A DNA stretch of 64,000 nucleotides from Klebsiella electrica (GCF_006711645.1 NZ_CP041247.1:4216001-4280000), one strand, 5' to 3'. Counted from the first letter of the stretch, positions 8,358 through 21,018 are shown. Program-made: numbers and translations. The notes: generated by a model from the sequence alone, not told the origin.

Positions 8358-10019
8358 ATGAAAGTTTTATACCCGGTGTGGGTGTTACTGGCATTGAGTC
8401 AGTCAGTCTTCGCAGCCCCGTTGTCACCAGCAGATCGCAACAGTATCGAACAACAGCAGCAGCAATTGCTCCTTCAGAACCAGCAGCAGCGTGAGTCGCT
8501 GGATCGCGCCGCGCCGCTGGCGCGCCCCTCTCAGCCTGAACAGCCTGTGCCGACGTCCGGCCCCTGTTTCACCATCACGCGTATTGTGCTTGATGGCGCC
8601 ACCCTCATTGATGCCCGCAAACAGCAGAAATTAGTCGCGCCCTGGCTGAACCAGTGCCTGGATATGGCGCGTATTAATCAACTGACAAATACGGTTTCTG
8701 ACTGGTACATCAGCCGGGGATATATCACCAGTCGCGCTTTTCTGACGGAGCAGGATTTACGTTCTGGCGAGCTGCATCTGGCTATTCTGGAAGGGCGACT
8801 CGAGAAAATACGCATGGATGGCGCGCCTGAGCGCGAGCTGAAAATGACGTTTCCAGGACTGGAAGGCAATATTTTTAACCTGCGGGATATTGAACAGGGC
8901 ATGGAACAAATTAACCGTGCCCGTACCACGCCGGTTCAGATTGAAATATTGCCAGCCGATAAGCAAGGATGGTCGATTGTTCATTTGACCGCCACACCAG
9001 AATTTCCTCTTTCCGGCTCAGTCAGCGTTGATAACAGCGGCCAGAAAAGTACGGGCGTCGGGCAAATTAACGCCGGGCTGAACGGCAATAACCTGTTGGG
9101 GCTGGCCGACAGCTGGTTTGTTTACGGCGGGCGCAGCAGCGCGTTTTCGAATGCTAAAGACGCTCAAAGTTTTGCGGCGGGCGTCAGCATCCCCTACGGC
9201 TACAGCCTGCTGGATTACAGCTACAGCTGGAACAACTATCTCAGCACCCTCGATAACAACGGCGACTTCTGGCGCTCAAGCGGCGATACCGAAACGCACC
9301 GCGTCAATCTCTCGCACGTCCTGTTCCGCAACGGCGATATCAAAACCGGCGTCTCCGTGGGCTTAAGCCATCGCATCAACCATAACTATCTCGACGATGT
9401 CCTGCTGAAAAGCAGCAGCCGCACACTCACCAGCCTGCAGTTTGGCCTGAGCCATACCCAGAAAATGTTCGGTGGCGTGGCGACGTTTAACCCGACCCTC
9501 AGCCGCGGCATGCCGTGGCTGAACGCCGAAAGCGACGGCAACAAAAACGGCGATTTGCCGAAAGCGCAGTTCCGTAAATGGAGTCTTAATGCCAGCTTTC
9601 AGCGCCCGGTGGCTGAGAATCTGTGGTGGCTGGCGAGCGCCTACGGGCAGTGGTCGCCGGACCGCCTGTACGGCAGCGAGCGCCTGACGCTGGGGGGCGA
9701 GAGTTCCGTTCGCGGTTTTAAAGAGCAGTATATTTCAGGTGACAACGGCGCGTACTGGCGAAACGAACTCAACTACACGCTGTTTACGCTGCCGGTCATC
9801 GGCCAGGTCAGCGCGTTAGCCGCCGTCGATGGTGGCTGGCTGCACTCCGACAGGCTTGATCCTTATGCCGGAGGCACGCTCTGGGGCACCGCCGCAGGGC
9901 TGAGAACCGCCAGCCGGTGGCTGTCCACCTCGTTCACCGTCGGGCTTCCTCTGGTTTACCCGGGCTGGCTTGGGCCGGATCATGTCAGCATTTACTCCCG
10001 CGTTGCCGTCGCGTTTTAA
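8358..10019 (+). CDS. cdiB: CdiB, outer-membrane two-partner secretion transporter
   Basis: TpsB/Omp85-type barrel that exports CdiA across the outer membrane. It starts with a signal peptide (MKVLYPVWVLLALSQSVFA), then a Q-rich linker, a POTRA-2 plus ShlB-type POTRA region (about 70-210), and a beta-barrel to the C-terminal phenylalanine. The barrel contains the VRGF tip of the conserved loop at residues 451-454 (GGESSVRGFKEQ), a hallmark of FhaC/ShlB/HecB proteins. 553 residues fits CdiB. Only 12 bases separate it from cdiA. Confidence 0.95.
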   Translation: MKVLYPVWVLLALSQSVFAAPLSPADRNSIEQQQQQLLLQNQQQRESLDRAAPLARPSQPEQPVPTSGPCFTITRIVLDGATLIDARKQQKLVAPWLNQCLDMARINQLTNTVSDWYISRGYITSRAFLTEQDLRSGELHLAILEGRLEKIRMDGAPERELKMTFPGLEGNIFNLRDIEQGMEQINRARTTPVQIEILPADKQGWSIVHLTATPEFPLSGSVSVDNSGQKSTGVGQINAGLNGNNLLGLADSWFVYGGRSSAFSNAKDAQSFAAGVSIPYGYSLLDYSYSWNNYLSTLDNNGDFWRSSGDTETHRVNLSHVLFRNGDIKTGVSVGLSHRINHNYLDDVLLKSSSRTLTSLQFGLSHTQKMFGGVATFNPTLSRGMPWLNAESDGNKNGDLPKAQFRKWSLNASFQRPVAENLWWLASAYGQWSPDRLYGSERLTLGGESSVRGFKEQYISGDNGAYWRNELNYTLFTLPVIGQVSALAAVDGGWLHSDRLDPYAGGTLWGTAAGLRTASRWLSTSFTVGLPLVYPGWLGPDHVSIYSRVAVAF

Positions 10020-10031
10020 AGGATTATCGCC

Positions 10032-13000
10032 ATGGATCAGCAGCCTCCTGTTCGCTTCACCTATCGCCTGCTCAGCTATCTGATGAGCGCCCTGCTCGCC
10101 GGACAGCCTCTGCTGCCTGCGATTTCCGCCACGCTGACGCCAACGGGCGACACCTCCGCAGGCAATGCGGCGAACGGGGTCCCGGTGGTGAACATCGCCA
10201 CGCCAAACGGCGCAGGGATTTCGCACAACGCGTTCCAGGACTACAACGTCGGCAAAGAAGGTCTGATCCTGAACAACGCCACCGACAAGCTGAACCAGAC
10301 TCAGCTCGGCGGGGTTATCACCGGCAATCCGAACCTGACCGCGGGCAAGGAAGCGAAAGGCATCATCAATGAAGTGACCGGCGGCAACCGTTCACAGCTT
10401 CAGGGCTATACGGAAGTGGCAGGTAAAGCGGCGAACGTGATGGTGGCGAACCCGTATGGCATTACCTGCAACGGCTGCGGATTTATCAACACCCCGCAGG
10501 TCACGCTGACCACGGGGAAACCGGTCTTTGACGCCAGCGGCAATTTACAGGCGCTGGACGTGAAAAAAGGCAGCATCACCATCGAAGGGCAAGGACTGGA
10601 TGCCAGCAGCAGTGATGCGCTGTCAATCATTTCACGCGCAACCGAAGTGAACGCCGCCATCCATGCCAGGGATTTAAAGGTGGTTGCCGGGGCCAACCGG
10701 GTTGGCGCAGATGGCAGCGTACAGGCGCAGCAGGGTGAAGGCCGCGCCCCCACGGTGGCGGTGGATACCGGCGCGCTGGGCGGGATGTACGCCAACCGCA
10801 TTCATCTGGTGTCCAGCGAAAAAGGCGTCGGGGTTAATCTCGGAAACCTGAATGCCCGCCAGGGGGGCATCACCCTCGATGCCAGCGGCAAACTGACGGT
10901 CACTAACAGCCTCGCCAGCGGGGCGTTGTCCGCCAAAGGTGAAAGCCTCGCTCTGACGGGCGATCATAAAGCCAGCGGCAATATATCGCTCAACAGCCAG
11001 GGCGACATTGCCCTGAGCAACGGTTCGCTGAACAGCGACGGCGACCTGGTACTGAACGCCAGCGGCACGATTTCGCACGCCAATGAAAAGCTGACCGCCG
11101 GACGCGATGCAACGCTGACCGCGAAAAACATCCGTCAGGATGGCGCCAGCCAGATTAACGCCGCCCGCGATATTGCGGCTAACGCCCGTGACACGCTGAA
11201 AACGCAGGGACAGATGACCGCCGGGCAAAACCTGACGGTAAGCAGCAACACCCTGACCCAGGACGGCAAGCTGCTGGCGAAGAACAGCGCTCAGTTGAAT
11301 GCGGGTACGCTGCATAACCGCGGCACCGTGCAGGGTGCTTCCCTGCGCGTGGACAGTTCAACGCTCAGTAACAGCGGTTCCATGCTGAGCGGCGGCAACC
11401 TGGCCATCAATACTCAAGACTTTACCCAAAGCGGCAGCACCGGCGCGAAAGGCAAAGCGGAGATCACCGCCAGCGGGAAGCTGAGCAACACCGGCTCGCT
11501 GGTCAGCGACGATGTGCTGGCGCTGAAGGCGCAGGATGTGACGCAGAACGGCGTGCTGTCCGGCGGTAAAGGGCTGACGGTCAATGCGCAGACCCTGACC
11601 TCCGGCAAAAATTCGGTGACCCACAGCGATGCGGCCATGACGCTGAATACCGCTACGGCGATGCTGGACGGGGAAACCAGTGCCGGCGGCGATCTACGGT
11701 TGCAGGGCGACAGTCTCAGTACCGCCGCGAGCGCACAGCTGCAGAGCGGCGGTCATCTCAGCCTCAGCGCACGGGAAGCGACGCTGGCGGGCACCCAGGC
11801 GGCACAACAAGCCATGACGGTGAACGCCCGCGAAAAACTGGCCCACAGCGGTAAAAGCAGCGCGGCATCGCTCACCCTTCGCGCATCGGAGCTGACCAAC
11901 AGCGGCGTGCTGGTGGCTTCCAGCCTGAACACGCAGTCGCAGCGCCTGACCAACAGCGGCCTGATGCAGGGCGATGCGGCCCTGCTCATTGACACACAAC
12001 AGCTGGACAACCAGCACAACGGCACCCTCTACAGCGCGGCGAATCTGACGCTGGATATCCCGGATATCCGCAATAGCGGGCTTATCACCAGCGACAAAGG
12101 CCTGGCGCTTAACGCCACGACGCTGAGCAATCCCGGCAAAATCATGGCTGACACGCTGAAGGTCAACGCGACCACGCTGAGCGGTGACGGCCTGGTGCAG
12201 GGAACCGGCTCACTGACGTTTGCCGGTGACACGCTCACGCAGGGGGCCAGCGGGCGCTGGCTGACGGCGGGCGATCTCTCCCTCAAGGGCAAAACCCTGA
12301 ATACCGCGGGGACCACGCAGGGACAGAACCTCACCGCTCAGGCCGACAGCTGGACGCACAGCGGCTCCGTACTGGCAACCGGCAATCTCAATGCCGCGCT
12401 GGCGACGTCGTTGCTCAACAGCGGCGACCTGATGAGCCAGGGCAACGTCGACCTGAACGCGCCCGCGCTGACCAACCACGGCCGTATTCTCTCGGCGGGC
12501 GACCTGTCGCTCACCGGGACAACCTTCACCAGCGACGGCACGCTTCAGGGCGACACGCTCCGGCTTCGCCAGAACAGTATCGACAACCAGGGCACGCTGA
12601 CTGGCCTGAACGGCCTGATGCTGAACAGCACGGGCGGGCTTAACAACAGCGGCAACCTGCTGAGCCAGAAAGCGCTGGCGGTTAGCGCAGGGGACGTGAC
12701 TAACAGCGGTCGCCTTCAGGGCCAGAACATCACGCTGGACGGCGCTTCTCTCAACAACAGCGGCGCGATCCAGAGCGCGCTGGATTTAGCCCTGACCCTG
12801 AGCGGCGATGTGATCGCTGCTACCGGCAGCAAAATCACCGCCCTGGGCGACGCCCGCCTGAGCGGCAAAGCGCTGAGCAACCAGGGTCTGATTAGCGCCA
12901 AAACGCTGGAGGTGAAAGGCGATTCGCTCAGCAACGGCGGCGAAATCAGCGGCGTTAACGGCCTGAACATGACGCTCAACGGCAACCTGCAACAGCAGGG

Positions 13001-16000
13001 CAAAATGCTGACCGGCGGGCAGCTTAACGTCAACGCCAAAGACATCAGCAACAGCGGACAGCTTCAGGGCGCGGATACCCAAATCAATGCCAGCTCGCTC
13101 ACCAACAGCGGGCGCGTGCAGGGCGACAGCAATCTCACGCTCACCCTGCTGGATACCCTGACCAACCAGGCCAGCGGCGTGCTGCTGAGCCAGAACGCGC
13201 TGAACCTCACCGCGCCGGTGCTGACTAACGACGGCACGATTCAGGGCCACGGTAACACCACGCTCAGTGCGGCAACGCAGGCCCGCAATAGCGGCAAAAT
13301 GCTCTCCGGCGGCGACCTGACCTTCATCACGCCGGACTACAGCGGCAGCGGCTGGCTACAGGCGACGAACCTGGTGCTGAACGTGGCGAAGTTAGCCAGT
13401 AACGGCACCGTGATAGCCGCGAACCAGGCGACGCTCACCGGCCACAGCCTGACCAACGACGGCATTCTGCAGGCCACTCAGCTGAACGTGAACGCCGGGA
13501 CCGTGACCAACAGCGGCACACTGCTCGGCACTCAGGGTTTGACGCTCAAAGGGAACAGCCTTAACAACGCGGGCGGGAAGGTGTTCAGCGGCGGCGATAT
13601 GCTTGCCGAAATGGTCTCGCTGAGCGGCGCGGGCCAGCTGGTGGCGCTCGGCAACCTGACGCTGAAGCTCACCAACGGCTTCAGCGCGCAGGGCGTGATT
13701 GCCGCGAACAGACAGCTCGCCATCAGCAGCCTGGGCGATATCACCAACGGAGCCACGTTGCAGGGCAACGGCATCACGCTGAGCGCCGCGGGCAGTCTGA
13801 CCAACAACGGCCAGCTGACCGCAGGCAGCGGCACCACGGTATTGAGCGGCAGCCAGATTGCGCTGAACGCCAGCGGCAGTTTACAGGCAGGCGGCGACGT
13901 CAGCCTGACCAGCCAGGGCGATATCAGCCTCAACGGGTTCACCGGCACCGCAGGCAGCCTGCTGTTGAACGCGGCCGGGTCGATCGTTAACACCGCCCTG
14001 CTCTATGCGGGCCACAACCTGTCGTTGTTTGCCAGCAGCATCCAGAACCTGCGCGGCGATATGCTGGCGGGCAACAACCTGGTGATGCAGAAAGACGCCA
14101 GCGGCACGGCGAACAGTGAGGTGATTAATCGTTCCGGCAGTATTGAGACAGTCAATGGCAATATCAGCATCAACACCGCAAACCTTCTGAATACCCGTGA
14201 CGGTCTGAAGGTGGACACCACATACCAGGAGTTTATGCCGTCTGACCAGTCATGGCTGCATGTTTCCTATGTGTCTCTCGGTGAAGATAACCTTGGGGTG
14301 GCATCGAATACCCTGTGTTCCGGAGGAGTGAATACCCACTGTACGACTTCTTACTGGCTGGTGCCGGCTTTCACCTATGATGAAAAAACGGTGCTGGTGA
14401 ATCAGAAAGAAACGACCGTCACCGCGAACGGTGGGGCAGGTCGTATTGCTTCCGGCAACAATCTGACGGTGAACGCCGGTACGCTGACCAATGAATCCAG
14501 CTACCTGCTGGCAAACGGTGATATCACCCTGCACGGGGGTACCCTGAATAATACGTCTGCTGAAGCTGGCAAGTGGTCGACCCGGGAGAAATTTACCTGG
14601 AGCTGCAAACCGTATTGCACCACGGATTACGACCCGTTCCCGAGCGGGCAGACGGTGGAAGGCTGGCTGAAGGCGATGAAGGAGGATAAGGATTCGGGGA
14701 TCGCCTATGATCTTGCAGATACCTGGACTGATTACGCGGCAGATAACCAGCAATACCGGGCGGTGATCCAGGCGGGTGGCAACGTCAACGCAACATTCAC
14801 CAACGACATCAGCAACACCAACACCACTGCCAACGCGGGCAAAATCAGTAACACCATTGTTGCCCCCAGCCTCAACACACCCTCCGCACAGTCTGTGGAT
14901 GGCGGTGCGGGCCCACAGGCGCTGACGGATGCCGGAACCCAGGCTATCACCGGCCCGGACTGGAAGGACACCACTGCCAGCCAGACTATCAGTGGCGGCA
15001 CAGGGCTGGCACCTGACGGCATCGACAGCAACTATCCCCTGCCCTCCGGCAATAACGGCTACTTTGTGCCATCGACCGATCCGGACAGCCCGTATCTGAT
15101 CACCGTTAACCCTAAGCTCGATGGCCTGGGTCAGCTCGATCCTTCACTGTTTGGCGATCTGTATAAGCTGCTGGGGATGAATCCGGGCGCGGCCCCGCGC
15201 GAGACGGGCAGCCAGTACACGGATATGAATCAGTTCCTCGGTTCGTCGTACATGCTGGGCCGCCTCAGTCTGAACCCGGACAAGGACTATCGCTTCCTCG
15301 GCGATGCGGCGTTTGATACCCGCTATGTGTCGAACACCGTGCTGAACCAGACCGGGACGCGCTATATCAACGGCATCGGCTCGGATCTCGACCAGATGCG
15401 CTACCTGATGGACAGCGCCGCCGGTGCGCAGAGTTCGCTCGGCCTGAAGTTTGGCGTGGCGCTGAGTGCCGAACAAGTGGCGGCGCTTGACCACAGCATC
15501 CTGTGGTACGAAACCGCGACCATTAACGGCCAGACGGTGATGGTGCCCAAAGTGTACCTGTCGCCAAAAGACGTGACGGTGCAGAGCGGCAGCGTGATCC
15601 GCGGCAGCAACGTGCAGCTGGCGGGCGGCAACCTCACCAACAGCGGCAGCTCGCTGCTGGCGCAAAACGGTCTTACCCTCGACAGCAGCAACAGCCTGAG
15701 CAATCTTAACGCCGGGCTTATCAGCGCCGGTGGCGGGCTCGACCTGAGCGCGCTGGGCGATGTCAACAACATCGGCTCGGCCATCAGCGGCAAAACCGTC
15801 CGGCTGGAAAGCGTCGGCGGCGGCATCAACAACATCACCCAGACGCAGCAGTGGAGCGTGGGCGACGACAGCCGTCGCGGCAACGTGCACGTCAGCGGCA
15901 CCGATGTCGGGCAAACCGCCGCCATCACGGCTACCGACGGCCTGAGTATGTCGGCAGCAAAAGGCATCAACATCACCGGGGCGAAAGTCACAGCAGGCGG

Positions 16001-19000
16001 CGACCTCGCGATGGGCGCGGGCAACAACATCAACATCGCCGCTAACCAGACAACTGACAGCAGCAGCCAGTCCGGATTCTGGGGGCAAAAAGACACGGCG
16101 ACGTCGTCCACCTCCAGCCAGGGCAGCAGCCTCACGGCGGGCGGCAACGCGGTGATGCAGGCGGGCAACGACCTGAACGTGACGGCGAGCGCCATCGACG
16201 CAGGCAAAACCGCGCAGCTGGTGGCAGGCAATGACCTGAACCTGAACGCGGCGGGCAACCAGCAGACCAGCCGCACGGGCGGCAGCGAAAGCCATCAGAG
16301 CAGCGCAGACAGAACCACCGTTTCCGCGGGCGACAACGTGACGCTGGTGGCCGGACGCGATGTTACCAGCCAGGCCGCAGGCATCGCGGCAGAAGGCAAT
16401 GTCGGCATCCAGGCCGGACGCGACGTCAATCTGCAGGCCGAAGCGACGGTTAATGGCAGCAGCAGCCACAGCAGCAAGCAAACCGTTATCGACGAGTCCG
16501 TGCGCCAGCAGGGCACTGAAATCGCCAGCTCCGGCAACACCACGATACTCGCCGGACGTGACGTGAACAGCGAAGCCGCACAGGTGACCGCCAGCGGCGA
16601 TATCGGCGTGGCCGCAGGTCGCGATGTGAACCTGACGACGGCGACGGAAAGCGACTATCACTACCAGGAAGAGACGAAGACTAAAAAAGGGCTCCTCAGC
16701 AAGAAAACGACCCACACTGTTGAGGAAGACAGCGCAACCCGTGAGGCAGGCACCCTGCTTTCCGGCGACAATGTCACCGTGCAGGCGGGCAACAACCTGA
16801 TGGTGAAAGGTTCCTCCGTGGTGGGCGATAACACCGTGGCGCTGGGCGCGGGCAACAACGTCGATATCGTGGCGGCCACCAACACCGATTCCTCCTGGCG
16901 CTTTAAGGAAGAGAAGAAGAGCGGCCTGATGGGCACCGGCGGTATCGGCATCACCCTCGGCAGCAGTAAATCCACCCATGACCTGCGTGAAGCGGGCACC
17001 ACGCAAAGCCAGAGCTTCAGCACTGTCGGCTCTACAGGCGGCAACGTGGTTATCGCTGCCGGAAACCAGGCGCACATTGGCGGCGCGGACCTGATTGCCG
17101 GGAAGGACATGAGCCTCAGCGGCAGCAGCGTGCTCATCGACCCGGGTCACGACAAACGCACCCGCGATGAAACTTTCGAGCAGAAGAAAAGCGGGCTGAC
17201 AGTGGCACTGTCCGGCGCCGTGGGCAGTGCGATTAATAATGCTGTCACGGCGGCGCAGAACACCAGAGAGGAAAGCGACGGACGCCTGAAGGCACTCCAG
17301 GCGACCAAAACGGTGCTCTCTGGCGTGCAGGCCGGGCAGGCAGTGGATATGGCTGATACCACGGCTGACCCGAACGCGATGGGCGTCAGCCTCTCACTGA
17401 CCACGCAGAAATCCAAATCGCAGCAGCATGCCGAAAGCGATGCGGTGGCGGGCAGTACCCTGAACGCGGGCAATAACCTCTCCATTACCGCCAATGGCAA
17501 AAAAGGTGACGGCGATATTGCCATTGCCGGAAGCCAGCTGAAAGCGGGCGGCGACACCACGCTCGATGCACAGAACAACATCCTGCTGTCCGGCGCGGCG
17601 AATACCCAGCAGTCCGGCGGCAAGAACAGCAGCAGCGGTGGCGGCGTGGGCGTGAGCATCGGTGCCGGAGGTAACGGCGCGGGTATCAGCGTGTTTGCCA
17701 ACGTCAACGCAGCCAACGGCAAGGACAAAGGCAACGGCACCGACTGGACCGAAACGACGATAGACAGCGGCAAAACCGTGACCATTAAGAGCGGGAATGA
17801 CACCGTACTCAACGGGGCGCAGGTCAACGGCAATAAAATTGTCGCCGACGTGGGCCATGACCTGCTGATGAGCAGCCAGCAGGACAGCAACAAGTACGAC
17901 AGCAAGCAGACCAGCGTGGCAGCGGGCGGCAGCTTCACCTTCGGTAGCATGACCGGCTCCGGCTACATCTCTGCCTCCCAGGACAAGATGAAGAGCCGCT
18001 TTGACTCCGTCGCTGAGCAGACCGGGATGTTTGCGGGCGATGGCGGCTTCGATATCACCGTCGGCAACCACACCCAGCTTGATGGTGCAGTCATTGCTTC
18101 CACCGCCACGGCAGATAAAAACAGCCTCGATACAGGAACGCTCGGCTTCACGGACATCCATAACGAAGCGGATTTCAAAACCCAGCACTCCGGCATCAGC
18201 CTCAGCGGCGCGGGCAGCTTCGGCGACCAGTTCAAGGGCAACATGCCTGGCGGGATGATGTCGGCGGCAGGCAACAAAGGCCATGCCGAAGGCACCACCC
18301 AGGCCGCTGTGGCAGACGGCACTATCACCATCCGCGACAAGGCAAACCAGAAGCAGGACGTGGCGAACCTGAGCCGTGACACGGAGCACGCCAACGACAG
18401 CATCAGCCCGATCTTCGACAAGGAGAAAGAGCAGAACCGCCTGAAGGAAATCGGGATGATCAGCGATATCGGCGGCCAGGTGGCGGATATTGCGCGGACG
18501 CAGGGTGAGCTGAGCGCCATTAAAACGGCCAAAGAGCGCATGAACAGCGTGACGCCTGAAGACCGTGACGCTGCCAAAACACAGTGGGAGAAGGCAAATC
18601 CGGGCAAAACACCAAAACCGGAAGATATCAGCAATCAGATTTATCAGAACTACTACAACGAAGCCTTTAACGCGACAGGTATGGGCACCGGTGGTGCAGT
18701 TCAGCGTGGTATCCAGGCCGCGACGGCAGCGCTTCAGGGCCTGGCGGGCGGCAATATTGCGGGTGCACTGTCAGGGGCTTCGGCTCCGGAGCTGGCAAAC
18801 TTCATTGGGCACAATGCCGGAATCAATGATAACGATGCAGCGAAAGCCATTGCTCATGCCATTCTCGGCGGCGTGACGGCGGCTCTTCAGGGTAACAGTG
18901 CCGCAGCTGGCGCGGCAGGTGCTGCGAGTGGAGAACTGATCGCAAGTGCCATCGCGAAAGCGATGTATCCGGATGTGAAAGATCTGTCGACCCTGACCGA

Positions 19001-20021
19001 AGATCAGAAACAGACGCTGAGCACGCTGGCGAGTATCTCAGCAGGCATGGCGGGTGGTATTGCCGGTGGGAACACTGCGGGTGTGGCTACCGGAGCGGCT
19101 GCCGGGAAGAATGCGGCTGAAAACAACCTCATTGCAGGTAACGAAGATGCGCAGACGAAGTTTGTTCAGGAGCATGGCAAAGATATTGCCTCCTGCTCGA
19201 CTAGTCCTGGTGGGGCTGAATGTAAACGCGGTGAGGCTGTAAACAAAGCGATTGCAGCAGCGCTTGTTGGAGGGGCTACAGGTGGGGTAGTGATTGCTCT
19301 GACTCCGGAAGCAATTGCAGCCGCTCAGGCAGCAGTCAGCGCCTGTGGTGCGAATACTATACTGTGTGCAAATGAAGTCAGTATCTGGGTTGCGGAAATG
19401 GCCGCTGGAGATGCTCTTCCTGCGGGCCTGACAGTAGCGACGGTTGGCAAAATGTCTGCCAGCGAGTTGTCAGAGTTGAAGGCTCTGATGGCTGTTGAAA
19501 AACAGACAGGTCAGAAAATCAGTGCGGAGTCACTTGAAAAGGTGATGCTGGACTCAGGTGGTAAAGGGAACTGGAGCAAAGAGCTAAATAACCCACAGCC
19601 GAATAAAGTTTATCATGTAGATGGTGATAAAATTTATAAAACTGATGCTCAGGCAAGACCAAGCCAGGTTGAAGCAACTCTTAGTCCTAATGTAAAAGAC
19701 AGAAATGGCTATCAACAATGTAAAGCAGGTAAGTGTGGCTTTGATGGAGATGAAGGTGGTCATTTAATAGCCAGCATTTTTAATGGGCCTGGTGAAAAAT
19801 TGAACCTTGTTCCGATGGATGGAAATCTGAACAAAGGAGCCTGGAAGCAGATGGAAAATACGTGGGCAAAAGCATTAGGGGAAGGAAAAGAGGTTAAGGT
19901 CAACATTCAGCCGTCGTATATTGGGGACAGTGTCAGACCTGAGAAATTTAAAGTAGTGTATTCAATTGATGGTGGTCGCCCGATTGAAAAAGTATTTAAT
20001 AACTCACCTGGAGGTAAGTAA
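10032..20021 (+). CDS. cdiA: CdiA, contact-dependent toxin with endonuclease C-terminus
   Basis: 3329-residue filamentous effector of contact-dependent growth inhibition. In order: signal region (about 1-33), TPS secretion domain with [14 protein letters not shown] and [16 protein letters not shown], long FHA-1 repeats (about 300-1380), a cysteine-containing receptor-binding-like middle (about 1380-1880), FHA-2 repeats, and a pretoxin domain ending in AENN at residues 3029-3032 where most CdiA proteins have VENN. The 297-residue tail after AENN is AT-richer. It ends in a DNA/RNA non-specific endonuclease-like domain (Endonuclease_NS_2 type) with [12 protein letters not shown], likely catalytic H3244, and [10 protein letters not shown]. 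Delivered through CdiB, the tail should cut nucleic acid in target cells. The nuclease call rests on motif recognition. Confidence 0.93.
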   Translation: MDQQPPVRFTYRLLSYLMSALLAGQPLLPAISATLTPTGDTSAGNAANGVPVVNIATPNGAGISHNAFQDYNVGKEGLILNNATDKLNQTQLGGVITGNPNLTAGKEAKGIINEVTGGNRSQLQGYTEVAGKAANVMVANPYGITCNGCGFINTPQVTLTTGKPVFDASGNLQALDVKKGSITIEGQGLDASSSDALSIISRATEVNAAIHARDLKVVAGANRVGADGSVQAQQGEGRAPTVAVDTGALGGMYANRIHLVSSEKGVGVNLGNLNARQGGITLDASGKLTVTNSLASGALSAKGESLALTGDHKASGNISLNSQGDIALSNGSLNSDGDLVLNASGTISHANEKLTAGRDATLTAKNIRQDGASQINAARDIAANARDTLKTQGQMTAGQNLTVSSNTLTQDGKLLAKNSAQLNAGTLHNRGTVQGASLRVDSSTLSNSGSMLSGGNLAINTQDFTQSGSTGAKGKAEITASGKLSNTGSLVSDDVLALKAQDVTQNGVLSGGKGLTVNAQTLTSGKNSVTHSDAAMTLNTATAMLDGETSAGGDLRLQGDSLSTAASAQLQSGGHLSLSAREATLAGTQAAQQAMTVNAREKLAHSGKSSAASLTLRASELTNSGVLVASSLNTQSQRLTNSGLMQGDAALLIDTQQLDNQHNGTLYSAANLTLDIPDIRNSGLITSDKGLALNATTLSNPGKIMADTLKVNATTLSGDGLVQGTGSLTFAGDTLTQGASGRWLTAGDLSLKGKTLNTAGTTQGQNLTAQADSWTHSGSVLATGNLNAALATSLLNSGDLMSQGNVDLNAPALTNHGRILSAGDLSLTGTTFTSDGTLQGDTLRLRQNSIDNQGTLTGLNGLMLNSTGGLNNSGNLLSQKALAVSAGDVTNSGRLQGQNITLDGASLNNSGAIQSALDLALTLSGDVIAATGSKITALGDARLSGKALSNQGLISAKTLEVKGDSLSNGGEISGVNGLNMTLNGNLQQQGKMLTGGQLNVNAKDISNSGQLQGADTQINASSLTNSGRVQGDSNLTLTLLDTLTNQASGVLLSQNALNLTAPVLTNDGTIQGHGNTTLSAATQARNSGKMLSGGDLTFITPDYSGSGWLQATNLVLNVAKLASNGTVIAANQATLTGHSLTNDGILQATQLNVNAGTVTNSGTLLGTQGLTLKGNSLNNAGGKVFSGGDMLAEMVSLSGAGQLVALGNLTLKLTNGFSAQGVIAANRQLAISSLGDITNGATLQGNGITLSAAGSLTNNGQLTAGSGTTVLSGSQIALNASGSLQAGGDVSLTSQGDISLNGFTGTAGSLLLNAAGSIVNTALLYAGHNLSLFASSIQNLRGDMLAGNNLVMQKDASGTANSEVINRSGSIETVNGNISINTANLLNTRDGLKVDTTYQEFMPSDQSWLHVSYVSLGEDNLGVASNTLCSGGVNTHCTTSYWLVPAFTYDEKTVLVNQKETTVTANGGAGRIASGNNLTVNAGTLTNESSYLLANGDITLHGGTLNNTSAEAGKWSTREKFTWSCKPYCTTDYDPFPSGQTVEGWLKAMKEDKDSGIAYDLADTWTDYAADNQQYRAVIQAGGNVNATFTNDISNTNTTANAGKISNTIVAPSLNTPSAQSVDGGAGPQALTDAGTQAITGPDWKDTTASQTISGGTGLAPDGIDSNYPLPSGNNGYFVPSTDPDSPYLITVNPKLDGLGQLDPSLFGDLYKLLGMNPGAAPRETGSQYTDMNQFLGSSYMLGRLSLNPDKDYRFLGDAAFDTRYVSNTVLNQTGTRYINGIGSDLDQMRYLMDSAAGAQSSLGLKFGVALSAEQVAALDHSILWYETATINGQTVMVPKVYLSPKDVTVQSGSVIRGSNVQLAGGNLTNSGSSLLAQNGLTLDSSNSLSNLNAGLISAGGGLDLSALGDVNNIGSAISGKTVRLESVGGGINNITQTQQWSVGDDSRRGNVHVSGTDVGQTAAITATDGLSMSAAKGINITGAKVTAGGDLAMGAGNNINIAANQTTDSSSQSGFWGQKDTATSSTSSQGSSLTAGGNAVMQAGNDLNVTASAIDAGKTAQLVAGNDLNLNAAGNQQTSRTGGSESHQSSADRTTVSAGDNVTLVAGRDVTSQAAGIAAEGNVGIQAGRDVNLQAEATVNGSSSHSSKQTVIDESVRQQGTEIASSGNTTILAGRDVNSEAAQVTASGDIGVAAGRDVNLTTATESDYHYQEETKTKKGLLSKKTTHTVEEDSATREAGTLLSGDNVTVQAGNNLMVKGSSVVGDNTVALGAGNNVDIVAATNTDSSWRFKEEKKSGLMGTGGIGITLGSSKSTHDLREAGTTQSQSFSTVGSTGGNVVIAAGNQAHIGGADLIAGKDMSLSGSSVLIDPGHDKRTRDETFEQKKSGLTVALSGAVGSAINNAVTAAQNTREESDGRLKALQATKTVLSGVQAGQAVDMADTTADPNAMGVSLSLTTQKSKSQQHAESDAVAGSTLNAGNNLSITANGKKGDGDIAIAGSQLKAGGDTTLDAQNNILLSGAANTQQSGGKNSSSGGGVGVSIGAGGNGAGISVFANVNAANGKDKGNGTDWTETTIDSGKTVTIKSGNDTVLNGAQVNGNKIVADVGHDLLMSSQQDSNKYDSKQTSVAAGGSFTFGSMTGSGYISASQDKMKSRFDSVAEQTGMFAGDGGFDITVGNHTQLDGAVIASTATADKNSLDTGTLGFTDIHNEADFKTQHSGISLSGAGSFGDQFKGNMPGGMMSAAGNKGHAEGTTQAAVADGTITIRDKANQKQDVANLSRDTEHANDSISPIFDKEKEQNRLKEIGMISDIGGQVADIARTQGELSAIKTAKERMNSVTPEDRDAAKTQWEKANPGKTPKPEDISNQIYQNYYNEAFNATGMGTGGAVQRGIQAATAALQGLAGGNIAGALSGASAPELANFIGHNAGINDNDAAKAIAHAILGGVTAALQGNSAAAGAAGAASGELIASAIAKAMYPDVKDLSTLTEDQKQTLSTLASISAGMAGGIAGGNTAGVATGAAAGKNAAENNLIAGNEDAQTKFVQEHGKDIASCSTSPGGAECKRGEAVNKAIAAALVGGATGGVVIALTPEAIAAAQAAVSACGANTILCANEVSIWVAEMAAGDALPAGLTVATVGKMSASELSELKALMAVEKQTGQKISAESLEKVMLDSGGKGNWSKELNNPQPNKVYHVDGDKIYKTDAQARPSQVEATLSPNVKDRNGYQQCKAGKCGFDGDEGGHLIASIFNGPGEKLNLVPMDGNLNKGAWKQMENTWAKALGEGKEVKVNIQPSYIGDSVRPEKFKVVYSIDGGRPIEKVFNNSPGGK

Positions 20022-20353
20022 TGCGGTCTGATCAAGAAATATATAATGATATCGGTTCAGTATTACTCTCTATCGCACCTGAAAATGCGATTAAAATTAT
20101 TCTATACGCTAAGCTAGAGCCGGAAAGTGACTGTGGAGAATTTACATATGACTATGTGGATAAACAGGGTGATCAACATTGGGTAACTGAAACAGCAGAT
20201 GCCAGTGAACGGCTTTTGGATCTTCTGGTCGAGCTGAGGAATTTTTTTGTAGAGAACTTTAAATCACAAGAAAAGCCATTCTGGCATGGCTGTGAAGTTA
20301 CTGTAAATATTGAAACGCTTAAGATTAATATCGATTTTAAATACGATAACTGA
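20021..20353 (+). CDS. cdiI: CdiI immunity protein, YezG/DUF600-like
   Basis: 110-residue acidic protein whose ATG shares one base with the cdiA stop codon, the position of the cognate immunity gene. Its pattern (SVLLSIAPENAIKIILYAKL, then YDYVDKQGD, ending NIETLKINIDFKYDN) matches the YezG/DUF600 family. YezG neutralises YeeF-type toxins in Bacillus, which carry the same class of nuclease domain as this CdiA tail, so toxin and antitoxin families agree. It should bind and block the cytoplasmic nuclease tail in sibling cells. Confidence 0.85.
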   Translation: MRSDQEIYNDIGSVLLSIAPENAIKIILYAKLEPESDCGEFTYDYVDKQGDQHWVTETADASERLLDLLVELRNFFVENFKSQEKPFWHGCEVTVNIETLKINIDFKYDN

Positions 20354-20359
20354 TTACAA

Positions 20360-20380
20360 TCCCGCCCTATCTGGGCGGGA
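20360..20380 (+). terminator. GC-rich hairpin after cdiI
   Basis: Stem TCCCGCCC / GGGCGGGA with a 5-base loop, starting seven bases past the cdiI stop. The following bases (GGATTTTC) give only a weak U tract. The same kind of hairpin follows two downstream immunity genes, so it marks module ends and could also act in recombination. Confidence 0.6.
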
Positions 20381-20381
20381 G

Positions 20382-20501
20382 GATTTTCACATACTCAAAG
20401 TTCCGGCCAATACTACTAAAACACAATGGACAGAGATAAATAGTGCTATTGAGTACGGTAAAAGTCTGGGTGTAACCGTTAAAGTGACTCAGGTGAAATA
20501 A
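20382..20501 (+). pseudogene. Orphan CdiA toxin tail 1 (3' fragment)
   Basis: The open frame after the first hairpin encodes only the end of a toxin (FHILKVPANTTKTQWTEINS ... EYGKSLGVTVKVTQVK). This C-terminal pattern is typical of CdiA tRNA-nuclease domains of the BECR-fold kind that pair with DUF1436 immunity proteins. There is no start or export signal, so it is a displaced cdiA-CT fragment. Its stop codon shares one base with the following immunity start, the same arrangement as cdiA-cdiI. Confidence 0.6.
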
Positions 20502-21004
20502 TGAAATTTAATAAAGAACAAGATTATTGGGCAACTTGTTATTGTACTAATTAGTTTTTACTAATTGAAACTCAATCAGGGCAAGGAAGAACTAGTGCAG
20601 ATCCACTATTTCCACCCCATTTACTACTACCTGAAGCTGACGACGAATGTGCTGGTCAAACTATATTACAGGCTTTGTACAATAGCTGGACACTGAATAA
20701 ATTTGAGGATCGTGTTGCTTTTTTTGACCTTGAGAAAGGTAAGGAGAAGTATGCGGCCTGGATAGCCAGGTTGATGGATAGATACGGCTATAAAACCAAA
20801 AGTGCTTTATTCAAGGATATGAAACATTGCATTATTCATTGTGTCAATGGAGTTATCACTATACGGCCCACTCGCCATGAAAAACTGGAAGGTTGGGGAG
20901 GAACAAAGGGAGATAGCATTGAAGATGTTATTCTTTCAACCGACAATTCTCCTGCTGAAATTGGAGCAGGCCTTCGACTGGCATTAAGTCGGTGTAAAGG
21001 ATAA
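20501..21004 (+). pseudogene. Orphan CDI immunity gene 1, DUF1436-like, broken by TAG
   Basis: Reading from ATG 20501 the frame encodes a 17-residue start (MKFNKEQDYWATCYCTN), then TAG at 20552-20554. It then continues in the same frame for 149 codons with a clear DUF1436/CdiI-like body ([21 protein letters not shown], later [16 protein letters not shown]). Without the stop the protein would be 167 residues, a normal length. A TTG at 20675 could restart translation but would lose the conserved N-terminal third. Hence a nonsense-inactivated immunity gene, unless the amber is suppressed or is a sequencing error. Confidence 0.75.
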
Positions 21005-21018
21005 GTGGATATCAATAA

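Noticed and set aside
15144..17150. Long open frame (668 codons) on the minus strand inside cdiA
   Set aside because: It lies wholly antisense to the FHA repeats, is rich in Ala/His/Val as a by-product of the repeat codons, and has no ribosome site or family resemblance. Several other antisense frames in cdiA have the same origin.
20310..20381. Open frame start for orphan toxin tail 1 inside cdiI
   Set aside because: The first codons overlap cdiI in another frame and then pass through the hairpin; only the part after about 20382 resembles a toxin end.
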